A DNA stretch of 64,000 nt from Parasponia andersonii (lineage: Eukaryota; Streptophyta; Magnoliopsida; Rosales; Cannabaceae): the NCBI GenBank assembly GCA_002914805.1, contig JXTB01000081.1:379910-443909 (forward strand). Direction: 5' to 3'. The position numbers and the translations under genes were made by a program. The notes beneath the pieces are model-generated. The model ran no database searches and was not told the DNA's origin. It worked only from the letters and a program-made list of their open reading frames with translations. This document shows, piece after piece, positions 12,041 through 22,984 of the stretch; the first letter of the stretch is position 1; the number at the start of each line of letters is the position of its first letter.

Positions 12041-13040
12041 CGCTTAAATATACTTTCAATTTTCTGTTTATAAAAGTTGAAAACAAAAGCAAAAATTTTG
12101 TTTATGTTTTCAAAATTTTAAAATAAAAAACTTGCTTAGTAACACATCATATCATTTTAAATTTTTAAAAACCAAAAACCATAAATATGCTTGGTTACTA
12201 TCAAAATTAACTAGAATAAAATTTTTAAAAATTTATTTCGGAACATATCACTTTTAAAATTTAATTTTATCCACGAAATACTATTTTTAAAATTTATAAA
12301 AAGATCACTTCTATAATTTTATTTATGAAAATGCCACTCAAAAAATTTTATTTAGAAACATATCACTTTCTAGTTTTATTTTTCGTTTAAACAAAATTCT
12401 GGAGTGAAAAATTTTAACTTCTATTATTTTTTAAAATTGTTTACAATTTTTTGAAACAGAAAACAAACATAACATTACTAATTATGTTTTCTAAAAAAAT
12501 TTTTAAATTTTCGTTTATTTAAACAGGAAACAAAAGTGTATCCAAGAGTGTGCTTGGATACACTATTATAAATTGTAAATCACTATTATAAATTTGTAGA
12601 CATTGCTATTTTTATAATTTTTTTGAAATGGAATTTTTCAAGTTAATTTTTATCTTTACCAAGCATTTTTATGTTTTTTGTTTTTAAAAATTAAAATCAT
12701 TCGACGTGTTACCAAGAAAATTTTTTATTTTTAAAATTTAAAAACATAAATAATTTTTGTTATTATTTTTAATTTTTACAAACAAAAAAATTGAAAATGT
12801 ATCCAAATATGGCCTCAATGTGTTTAACTTTATTTTTTGATCATATGCTTAGGCCATGCTTAGATATACTCTCAATTTTTTGTTTATAAAAATTGAAAAC
12901 AATAACAAAATTTTTGTTTGTGTTCTTAAATTTTAAACATAAAGAACTTGCTTGATAACACATCAAATCACTTTTAATTTTTGAAAACAAAAAATATAAA
13001 CATGTTTCATATCTAAAAAAGTTAATTAGAAAAATACTAT
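12041..13040. mobile_element. Cluster of related MITE-like elements (three partial or full copies)
   Basis: A unit starting (G)CTTGGATACACT-like, followed by a T-rich stretch ending GTTTATAAAA-TTGAAAACAA and then a GGTAACACATCA motif, occurs near 12041-12230. It occurs inverted at about 12640-12816 and again direct at about 12850-13030. Around 12539-12560 two termini abut head to head and form a palindrome (TATCCAAGAGTGTGCTTGGATA minus its ends). Copy A is about 12041-12547, copy B about 12552-12816, and copy C starts near 12845 and seems truncated. Such short TGCTTGGATACAC-ended elements resemble hAT-type MITEs. That class is my inference. Confidence 0.5.
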
Positions 13041-13512
13041 TTTTAAGAAATTAGAGTAGGTGTCTATTTTTATACTTCGTTTTTCTAAATATATGTTTCT
13101 TCTTTTTGACATATATCCAGTAACATACCAATTTTTTGTTATGTACTTAATATATTTGATCGTATGATCGTATTTAACATCCGACATATCCACCAATATA
13201 CCGAGGGCTTGCATCTAAAGCAGAGACAACATGTCGTTTCCACATCATTCTCGCTGCCATGTGTACTCATTTAATTGGTCGAAAAAATTACCCCAAAATA
13301 AATGAATATAAATTTAAGCAAGGCTTATGTAAGTCCATCTAATCTTTCTGTTTTAATATTCTACAACGAAAATAATTCTGTTCAACAGAAAATGTCTTTC
13401 TTTCTCCCTTGAATTATTTTTCTTTCCCCTTTATGTATTGTTTTGATCAAATGATGAACTAGATCACGTACATGAATTAGATCACGTAAAATAATTGTGA
13501 CACATATAGCTA

Positions 13513-13545
<33 letters not shown>

Positions 13546-13729
13546 GCTAAAGAAAATTCTATTTCGTCGCCTGTCCATATAGATAGTAGATACGAACTTC
13601 TAAGAAAATAGATTGTACCAAAATCGAAGTTCAAAATTCATTATGCTTAAGAAAGACAAGAAAGATGGATAATTACGATTAAAAAAGACATTACATCTAC
13701 ACCAGCCAAAATCAGTATCTCCCCTCAGT
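13041..13729. other. Intergenic DNA downstream of the P450 gene
   Basis: Contains an AAT microsatellite at about 13511-13545 and, at its right end, the presumed 3' untranslated region of the minus-strand P450 gene. No other gene is seen. Confidence 0.6.
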
Positions 13730-16039
13730 TCACTTCTTAGAAAACTTAATGTGAACGCCTTTTCCAAATCCTAAAATGGGATTTCGTGAAATCTTTGCAC
13801 CCTTGATTATTGTCCACCTACATATCATTATCAAAACGAAAATGTTAAATAAGTGCTTGATATAGCTCTGGCAAAAACCTCTGCCGAAGTATTTATGTAC
13901 CTATATTTGGTTACCAAGACATGGAAAAAGGTAGCCATGAACACTCTACTATACTCTGCACCTGCACATTGTCGATTTCCTCCGCCAAAAGGCATGAAAT
14001 TCTTCGATATCACACGAGAATCAAGCTCCTAATTTCCCATCAAATATCACAACTAGATGATTAGCTCCGGTAAATTTGTGACTTAATAATCCTCGTAAAA
14101 ATTGAAAAGAAGTATTTGAGTAAAAGGGTAAATGAAACTCAACCTTCCAACGCCACGGATTGAACTCAAGGGGATTGTGGAATGTGTTGGGACTTAACTG
14201 CAGAGCAGAAGTGACCAGCATAATGGTCCAACCAGCTGGAATAGTAAATCCTGCAAAGCATTTTGACCCAATATTTCATTCCGAATACATTATGAAGCTT
14301 TACACGAAAAAGAACATTATCTAAACAATTTGTGATTGAGAAGGGGATACCTTTTACTGGGATATCTTTCAATGCTCTACGTAATATCCCAGGTGCAACA
14401 TTTCCCAGCCTAAGAGTTTCATTGATAACCTAAATATGTAACCCAGAGAGTAAAACATGTTAATTTAAGGCGTCAGAAACGCTTATTTATCAGATAATAA
14501 GGTATTAATTTTTTATGATTGTGAGACTAACTTGAAGAGTAAAAGTCATCGACTTATATTCGTCCCATGTAAGTGGAGAGTTTGGATTTTCTCTGTTTTT
14601 GAGAATTGCTTCATGCTCTGCCTGACAAATATCAATGAAGTTAACCATCATATGTGATATTAAGCACTACAAAAGTGAATGGATAATGAAAAGAACTGAT
14701 GCTCGAACTTTATTCGCTTACTATCATCTCCTCCAATACTGAAGGATGCTCTGAGAGTTTTGTGAAAGTTAATGCCATTACAGCCGAAACCGACTCAAAT
14801 GTCGCAAATAGGCCCCCAAAAATCAGTTGCACAATGAAGCCCTCCGTTAAGAACTTTTCTTTTTCCATGTCATTGCTAATCTGGTCTAAGAAATCCCCCC
14901 GATGCGACTCAGGTGAGGTCCGTCTCTCGTTTAGCAAATCCTTCAACATGGACATCACCTTCTTTTGGGACTGGTTTTTCATTCCAAAAGAAGACTAATA
15001 AATACACACATTGCTACAATTTTGAAGAAATAGAATATTATCAACCAAAAAAAAAAAAAAGGTATGGTATTGATACCTTTAGACATTGATGGTATGCTGT
15101 ACCGGGAATATTCAAGGGAAAAGACATAAAACTTTCTATGATCCTGCTATATGCCTCACTCAAATTTTCAGGCGAGTTTTCAGCATCGTAACTGAATATC
15201 TGCTTTGCGCTAAAATCTAACACCATCTGTGTCATATTACAAGACTAACACCATGAATATTCAATAAGCCTAACTAGAGGAATTTATCAAGTGATTAACA
15301 CTAAGCTTGAAACTTACAGCTGAAGAAACATGTTTAACTTCAACAGAAGCCTGAGTTGACCAAGCACTCAGACTCTTGTTGACCACTTGTTCAAGTTGAG
15401 AGAGCAGCTTTTCCTTAAGGCTCTCTGTACCAAAGTGATTGAGAAAAATGCTCCTCACATACTTGTGTAAAGCGCCAACTGCGTTGGTTCGAGATTCGCC
15501 TTCATGAGCAAAGATGTTCGAAAAGGTGTCCATATACCAGAGCTCAACCAGCCTCCCTTCTTGCTGAAAAAGGAAATTGTTGAATTCTGGATCAACTGAT
15601 ATAACTGCTGGTTTACCTGCAATGCTTGTTTTGAAAATAGGCCCATATCTGTAAGAAAATAAAGAGAACACACACCTAAAATTAATAATTTGGCTCAAAA
15701 TTTAGAGCCAGCTTCTGCTGAATTTTCAGTTGTAAAACATTTAATCAACTATGAGACACGCACCAGATGACATGTTGAACATAACACTAGCAGACATATA
15801 TGCATGTGCACATGTATGTATAAACATATTTACCTTTGAATTCTTGTTTTGATGAAGGGATGAAGGTCAAGAGAGTAACTGGGAATGATGAGAGGGAGAG
15901 TTTCTCCAATGAGAGGTAATCCCATTGAACCAGGAGGCAGAATCCCATTGCATTTCGGGTTCCTCCATTTTCTAATCCAATGGCTAAGACATATTACCAG
16001 CAACCCCACCAGGCCAAATCCAACGTTATTAATCCACAT
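13730..16039 (-). CDS. Cytochrome P450 of the CYP87 family, CYP87D-like; candidate triterpenoid oxidase
   Basis: Nine exons: 16039-15834, 15648-15318, 15226-15077, 14970-14722, 14621-14532, 14429-14351, 14250-14144, 14028-13901, 13817-13730. All introns are GT-AG, and the exons sum to 1428 bp (475 aa). ATG 16039 is the first in frame; the upstream in-frame TTG is not a start. The N-terminus has a membrane anchor (about residues 4-20), then a basic W-I-R-K-W-R and the hinge P-P-G-S-M-G-L-P. The I helix has F-A-T-F-E-S-V-S, the K helix E-T-L-R, then F-N-P-W-R-W, and the haem loop is F-G-G-G-N-R-Q-C-A-G. Family members are ER-bound mono-oxygenases. CYP87D enzymes of several eudicots oxidise triterpenes such as cucurbitadienol or beta-amyrin. 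The sequence resembles that branch, including the E-S-V in place of E-T-T. The substrate is inferred, not shown. Confidence 0.9.
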
Positions 16040-16118
16040 CTTAATTTGAGAGCTTGATTTACACAACTTCTCACAACCAGAATTTGTGAATGAATTTTCA
16101 GAGAGCTCTGTCAGACTG

Positions 16119-16126
16119 GTATATAG
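16119..16126 (-). promoter_or_regulatory. Probable TATA box of the P450 gene
   Basis: Minus-strand CTATATAC lies 80 bp upstream of ATG 16039. A transcription start about 30 bp downstream would give a leader of roughly 50 bp. Position and motif fit, but nothing else supports it. Confidence 0.45.
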
Positions 16127-16139
16127 TTGGTGGAGAGAA

Positions 16140-18878
16140 TTAAAAAATCAGTACATGTAAAGCCACCAACCCTGACTACATATATTTAACAAGAATATTA
16201 CAAAGAAAAGTAAATCGAGTCACCAGTCAGCAGAAGCCCTGAATTTGACCGCCACATAATTCTCTCTCTCCCCCTCTCTCTCTTATTTCTACAGAAAAAG
16301 TGAAACTATATCTTTAACTAATAAAAACTTACATTTCTAAATTAACACGTCGTACACTTAAAAACTCAGAAATCTTGATATAAAAGCCAGTAAAACAGTT
16401 ATCAGTTTGTTTTCTAGTTTAGGAGGATGGTAAACCGGGCCTTACAATTAGCGAACGAGAAATTCTGAAGATACTTATTTTTGGCGCTAAAGATGATGTG
16501 ATGTCATTTTCAATTTTTAACGTATATACTAAAAATCAATGACCCTCCTCCGTAAGTCATTTCAATAAGAGAAACATTTTATGCATGACCCATTTTGTTA
16601 ATCGTGTAATTAATAATCCAGTGAGTGAAGGAGCTATTAACTTTTTTTTTTGTATTAAAAAATGATTGAAGTCAACAAGATAAATAATTATAATAAGCTG
16701 AACACTCTCCTCATTCAACATCAGAAATTACGTGTTGGAAGAGAATGTTGATTTGTTGTTGTCCAAAGTCATTGTTTAATAGCTAAAACTCTGTCGTTTG
16801 TTTTCGTCTTCCTCTTCTTTCTTCGAAGCTAATACGTGTGTTTTGAGGTCGGAGACATAGTTAAGGAGTTTGGAAAAAAAAAAAAAAAATTGTTCTACTC
16901 AAACTCAAAGACATCATTTGTTGGAGTTTCAAGCTTGAATGAGTTTATGACGAGAAGTTAAATTAACTTTGAAGTATGGTATTCTAACAGGAAAGGAAAA
17001 AGAAAAAAAAAAATTCAACAGTACTTATAAAGTATTAGAAAGTTTGTACATAAATTAGGTTATTTTATTGAGGCTACACATCTCGACAAACTTTCTAGTA
17101 GAAAATAATTTGACCGATATAGCATCATATTATTTATTAGTATTTAAGATATATCTTTTCTTACGCTACTCATTAACTGTCACCTAAAATGTTATATAAA
17201 CCATGTTATTTAATCTAGTGTGTCATGAGATTTAGTCTTTTCTTATTAAATTATCAATCATTCAAGATTCATAATTCATAAACTAACATAAAAATCCTCG
17301 TAAGAGTAAAATTAATTAAAGTACCATAAAATAAGTGAATAATTTAACAGCTGAAACGTGTATGTGTCAACAATTGCTAAGCAACTGATTTAGCAATATA
17401 TTGCTCATAGTTTATAGTCAAATCTTATATTTGGTTTTGGGTAAGATTTTCGGTGGGGTTGCCATTGCCATTTTTCTTTATTTGATCATTTTTCTATGAC
17501 CAAACAAAATAAAGCATGAATAACGACGATGAGTGAAATACTTTAAATATAAAACTTTTCGCTTCCCTTATAAACTATTTGGCTTAGGACCAAAACTTTG
17601 ACGTTATAGATAAGGAGTAGAAAAAGTCTTGGTATCCAATTTTGAATTTTGTTCATCTGGTGAGTGAAAGTCAAAATACAGCTGATGAGACAATTCAAAG
17701 GCTAACTTTTATAAAGAGGAAGTGACGCTGCGACGAGTTGCGAGGACTAAAAACGTAGAACAGTATACAAATACACTTGTTAGTCTCAATGAGCAACCCG
17801 CCGAATCAGGGGAATTGCTTACAAGAAATATAAAGAGTTGTAGTAAATTTGTGAGACAAAAGAAACTCTAATTTTCTGGACCTCCTAGCTTAAAGACTTC
17901 TCCCGTAAGAAATGTGTTACACCCTCTGTCACGAAATATAAAGTATACAATAGGAACTAGCTGAGTAAATATGAACTGTCAGCAGCTGTTAACAACCTTT
18001 TAGCACTTTGTGAGTGTCGTATATAAATATATTATTGTAATATCAACATGTCTAATTATCAATGGTGAAAGAGAGTTACGTGGGTTGAAATTAGCCTAGC
18101 TTCTCTTAAAGAAACATATAGAAGAAGACTTTTGTATTACACAACGGAGAAATTGATCAGTTAGAAAAGGTCTGCTGTCAACTTAAGCTGTTATCTTCTA
18201 CAATTCAAAACGAGGATCCAAGACTTCCGCAGGGTAGGAATTATTAGAGACTGGTAAAAGAATAAAAAATATAGCCGACTAATGTATCTTCTCTCACATG
18301 AATAAAAAATTGAACCAAATGTGAACTTCCTTTTGGATGGGTCTACTATGTCAGCATATTTAATATGCGTGGTGCAAGCCTGCAAGAGTTGAATGTAATA
18401 TAAAACTCTACTACTAAATTACATTATTAGCATCATCTAAGACCACCAGATCAAAGGTCTCCAAGAAGGCGTTGATGGTGCAAAACATCTCAATAAGACT
18501 AAATGAACAGAGATAAGGGCTACAACAAACTTGTCCCTTCTGCAAGGAGTAACATGGTCAAATATAGTTGCATTTTTTCTTTTTGTATTGCTCAACAAAA
18601 CATCAATTCACATGATTGAACAAAATCGAGTCAAAAGGACATTGAATTATAACTTATGGTCAAGAAAAAAACCTCTTCTGGAACGTTTATTGCAACACCG
18701 ACTACAAGATCAACTCGGATTATTTCCAAAAAGGAGAAGGAAAAAGAAAAAATCACGCTTTCTGACAATGCAGAAGATAAGCTAACAATGATATAGCCGA
18801 AGAAACCATGTCAGGAAGCTGGTAATGAATAGCATGAAGTCATGACCAACATAAACACTGAACATTTTTCCCAATCCA
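16140..18878. other. Intergenic DNA between the P450 promoter and the IDH 3' end
   Basis: Contains a CT-rich stretch near 16260-16290, A-runs near 16875 and 17000, and otherwise mixed AT-rich DNA. The right end (about 18400-18878) should include the 3' untranslated region of the minus-strand IDH gene. No coding frame with recognisable content or RNA gene was found. Confidence 0.55.
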
Positions 18879-21800
18879 TCAGTCTAGGTTGGCAATAACA
18901 GCATCAACCACCTCTTGGGTAGTACTGCCTCCACCAAGATCTTTTGTTCTGTACTTGCCCTCTGAGATTACACGCTTCACAGCTGTCTCAAGACGATCAG
19001 CAAACGAAGGAAATTGAAGATGCCGCAGCATCATGGCTGATGACAAGAGCAATGCCACTGGATTTGCCTTCTTTTGCTCCATTAATTTTTCATTTCCAAC
19101 GTTTCCAGCTGAAGCACCTTGCTCGAAAACAGCATGGTCAGGTCCCACATTCCCTGCAGTTAGGTCAACAACAGTTGGTGAGAAGCACATCACAATGGAC
19201 TGAACAGTTATTTCAAGCAATCAATCTTTCTAGATGCACACTCGCTGAGATAATGTTCATGCTTGTATCTGACCATGCATATGTGGTGGGCCAAGAGTTC
19301 TATAAAAAAAAATAATACTCTCATGTAATGACCTTTATAAAACTCATTTTACGGGCTGATCTGGCAGGTGATGTGCTAGCATACGATATTCAGCTCTGAC
19401 GTGCCATAGTCATTTCAAAAGTTTCACCAAAATTTGGTAAACAGACTACATAAGAAGTTTACTAAATGATCGTTTTCCTTCAATATAAAAATAGAACATA
19501 TTGAATGCTTGGTTGGTACCTCCTGGCATGACACCAGTGCCTCCTGCAATACCAGCTGCTGTATTTGCCACTAAATTGCCATAAAGGTTAGGAGTCACCT
19601 GCAAAACATACGAGACAGTCAGTTCCAATCAGGACATGAAAAAAAAAAAATGGAAGGAATGGCCAAGTCTCAAACTTACATAAAAGAATATACAGCAAAG
19701 GAAAAACAAAGATAAAAAGATGGCAGTAACTCCTATTTGACGCCATGAAAATTCTGCATTACTACATCATGGTTTCCTAAAAGTGAATAAACAAGTTCCA
19801 CTCAAGTTCATCATTAATAAGGATGACTTGAATTGAAGCGGCAATATTTGAACTAAAATAGTTTAGAAAGTTCACTTACCATGACGTCAAACTGCTCAGG
19901 CTTGGAAACAAGTTGCATGCAACAGTTGTCAACAATAATCTCATTGTACTTGATACTGGGATATTTTGTGGCAACCTCACGACAAGATTCCAAAAATAAA
20001 CCATCTGNTTTTTCTGTTATTCAGGTAGGCATACTCAAAGGCATACTTGGCAATACGCTCTGAGCAAAACTTCGTTATCACCTAGGAAAACGACTACATG
20101 AGAGACAAAAATACTATTGGACCAAAAAAGAATTACAAGAATAATGAATGAAAACAATCGCCCAATTGCCATTCAAAAAAATGCAGGAAAAATAAAATAA
20201 GTATGAGGAAGAAAAATATGTAGCTGAATGACAAATGGAGCTGAGTACTGCTCATGAAAACACAAATCTAGGTCGCAAATAGAGAATGAGAGAAAATCCA
20301 CATCTCATTCTAGTTCAGGACACATGGAAACAATAACCAGGGACAGAAATTTTCTTTCTTATCTTGATCTTGGAAATTAATTACCCATAATTGTTCAATG
20401 TACTTCACCGTATTTATTTTCTAGTCATTAAAGTTATGTTTTGCCACAACCAATGAAAGCACTACAATCAAGTTTTCATCCCGAGCATACAGCATCCTGC
20501 CAATCATACCTATACAAAGAAGAAAACTAGATCCTTCCTTTATAGCATCTAGTTTACCTGTGCCCATTCAAGACCCCTATGAACACTAGGGAGTCTGAAT
20601 GGCAAGTTGGTAGCTCAACCTTGAAACCGAAACCTTCTTAAGTGTAATAAGGTATTCAGTCAATGAAAAGCACAACAGGTAGTGATTAGTTTGAGGCAAA
20701 AAGTTTCACGCTGATTAGAGAATTGGCAACTAAACCTTAATTTCAAATGCTCCAAACACTATAAATTTAACTTGCTCCACAACACATTCTATCAAAATAA
20801 CCTTTAACCATCACTAACAGAAACTTAATGCATAAACAAGCACACCTTAATTCATGGTAAAGCCCAGATTTTTCACAGAAAACAAGGCCGGGGAGGGGAA
20901 GCACAAGGACAAAATTATCCAGCTGAATAATGCTCATGGAACCACAAAACTAGGTATCCAATGAATGATACTCCACATCACGTTCTAGTTCAGAAGACAT
21001 AGAAATAATAAAAGGGGAAAGAATTTTCTTCGTTATCTCAAATCTTTAGCAGTTAATTACTGGTAATTGCTCAATGTACTTCACTGTATCTAGTACTTAC
21101 TTCCTAGTCTTATAGAATTATGCATTGCCACAAGCCCACAACCAAAGAAAGCACTACAATCCAGTTTTCAACCTCCAGCATACAGTACCCGTTATTTCCC
21201 ATACAAAAAAGAAATCTAGATCCTTTTTCCCTCAGCATCTAATTTACCTCCGTCCATTCATGTCCCTTGTGGACACTCAGGAGTTAGGATCATGGAAAGT
21301 TAACTCAACCTTGGAACCAAAACCATTCTGGGTCTATATTTGTTCGAACAAAATGCTTGGTTAATTCCATGCGTTAACCGAAAAATCCTAAAGCATAATA
21401 AGCTATTGAACCAATGAAGAACACAACAGGAAGTAATTAGTTTGAGGCAAAAAATTTCAAGCTGATTAGAGAATTGGGCAATTATCCCTTAATCCCAAAC
21501 AAACTTAACTAGCTCCATTAAATACATACGTTAAAAATAGCCCTTCATCCATCACTAACGAAAAACTCAATCCGTAAACAAGCAATCCATAATTCATTCA
21601 CGGTAAAGTCCAGATTTTTCAAAACCCGGAATCGATTGACACCAAAAACCAATCAATAACCATAAGATACCAAAAGTTTTGGACCAAATTTATCATTACC
21701 TTAAGACTCTCCACCACGCCAGGAACGACCTCGTGCTCGAGCCCAGAGTACTCCCCCTCGGTGTTCTCCCTGATCACAACGATATCGACGTTATCGTGGC

Positions 21801-22227
21801 GCGTCGGCAACCCGGGCAGATTGAAGCAATTGACGAGCGAAGCGTACAAATCAAGCCCCCTCCTCAGCTGCACGTTGAGCGAGTTCACACCACCTCCCAC
21901 CGGAGTCTTCAACCCTCCCTTGAGGCACACCTTGTTCTTCCGAATCGACTCGAGGACCTCCTCGGGGACGCGCTTCATGTCGCCATGGATCTCATACCGC
22001 TCGAAGTAGACCGGCGCGTGCATCGCCTCCATAACCTGCTCCACGCCATTGGTCACCAAGGGCCCGATGCCGTCGCCGGGGATTAGGGTTACGGGACGCG
22101 GTGCTCCGTCACCAGGGCGGGGCATGTAGGTCACGGATCGGGTGTTTGGCTCGGTTTTGGGCCCGAACGCCGCGGGCGTGGGCCGGGCCGTGAGGTTCCT
22201 GATTATCCGGAGGGCTCGACGAGCCAT
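18879..22227 (-). CDS. IDH1: NAD-dependent isocitrate dehydrogenase, regulatory subunit, mitochondrial (interrupted by an assembly gap)
   Basis: Exon 1 is 22227-21700 (176 codons). A second coding block is 20081-19880 and contains an N at 20008; then come 19598-19520 and 19153-18879. The N-terminus is a mitochondrial presequence rich in Arg ([11 protein letters not shown]). Next come [11 protein letters not shown] and the dehydrogenase fold: [38 protein letters not shown] and the C-terminal K-Y-R-T-K-D-L-G-G. The [11 protein letters not shown] start is typical of plant regulatory subunits of the heteromeric TCA-cycle enzyme. Around the N, about 14 conserved residues before D-G-L-F are missing and the frame slips. 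That fits a collapsed gap that probably swallowed exon ends and an intron, rather than a real mutation. Confidence 0.9.
20221..21626. repeat. Tandem duplication inside the first IDH intron
   Basis: The block 20221-20884 is repeated, diverged, at about 20921-21626. Shared landmarks are GAGCTGAGTACTGCTCATG-like starts, TCTAGTTCAG-ACAT-GAAA, TGCTCAATGTACTTCAC-GTAT, GTTTGAGGCAAAAA, and the ends CCAGATTTTTCA. The period is about 700 bp. It accounts for most of the 1.6 kb intron. Confidence 0.75.
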
Positions 22228-22352
22228 GGGTTGCGGAATTCGATGCTACTGGAGAGGTTAGGGATGAAAATTAGGGTTTCGATTTTTCGAACTTTCAACG
22301 GTTTCAGAGGGATCAAGAAGAAGAAGAAAGTCGCGGAGTTGACATCGAAAGC
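22228..22352 (-). promoter_or_regulatory. IDH 5' leader and upstream region, cut by a gap
   Basis: The DNA just upstream of the IDH start contains GAA-rich and AGGGTTT-type sequence common in plant leaders. The promoter proper is interrupted by the N run 22353-22412, so no element can be assigned. Confidence 0.35.
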
Positions 22353-22412
22353 NNNNNNNNNNNNNNNNNNNNNNNNNNNNNNNNNNNNNNNNNNNNNNNN
22401 NNNNNNNNNNNN
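22353..22412. other. Assembly gap (60 N)
   Basis: A run of 60 undetermined bases between the IDH 5' end and AT-rich intergenic DNA. Confidence 0.99.
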
Positions 22413-22984
22413 AAAATAGTTAATGAAAGGTGTTTGCGTCTTTTAATTTACTCATAGTATAAATATACAAAGAAAATAAAAACTAACAAGTATTGATTTA
22501 TAGAAATCGTAAATACTAGATATTAATTTGCAGAATTTAAAAGTAAATATATTAATTTACAAAAATCGTAAATGTATGAATATTAATTTGTCGAATTTCA
22601 AAAAATGAGGTTATTAATTTACAAAAATTTAAAAAATAAGATATTTTTCACAAAAATAAAAATAAAAAATGAGAGTATTTTTACACAATTAACCCTTTTT
22701 GTTTCATGGATTGAGAGTCAAGAGAAATGAAAGGTTCCAAAATTTGATCGGATCCACTAGTTTCCCCGTAAGAATTTTGACCCGATTCTTTATTGAGTTA
22801 AAGAAAATAAAAATTAATAATAATTATAACTACATTCATAAGCACAATAAAATGAATAAAACAACAAAATATAAAATTACACAAACTAAACACAAGAAGC
22901 AAGGAATAGAGATAACACTTGCTTTTTCTTTTTGAGATGGACACCATTTCTTACTGTTCCATCATTTCTTAGTGAAATTAAGGG
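22413..22984. other. AT-rich intergenic DNA with a weak tandem motif
   Basis: A TATTAATTTACAAAAATC-like motif recurs about five times between 22485 and 22640 with 35-45 bp spacing. No gene is seen. Confidence 0.5.

Noticed and set aside
12539-12560. Palindrome considered as a terminator-like hairpin
   Set aside because: It lies where two MITE-like ends meet, and no transcript ends there.
16040-16066. Nine extra codons at the P450 N-terminus
   Set aside because: The frame would start with TTG, not ATG. ATG 16039 gives the usual CYP87 start and membrane anchor.
21679-22086. Plus-strand 135-codon frame opposite IDH exon 1
   Set aside because: It is the antisense shadow of a GC-rich conserved exon and has no independent features.
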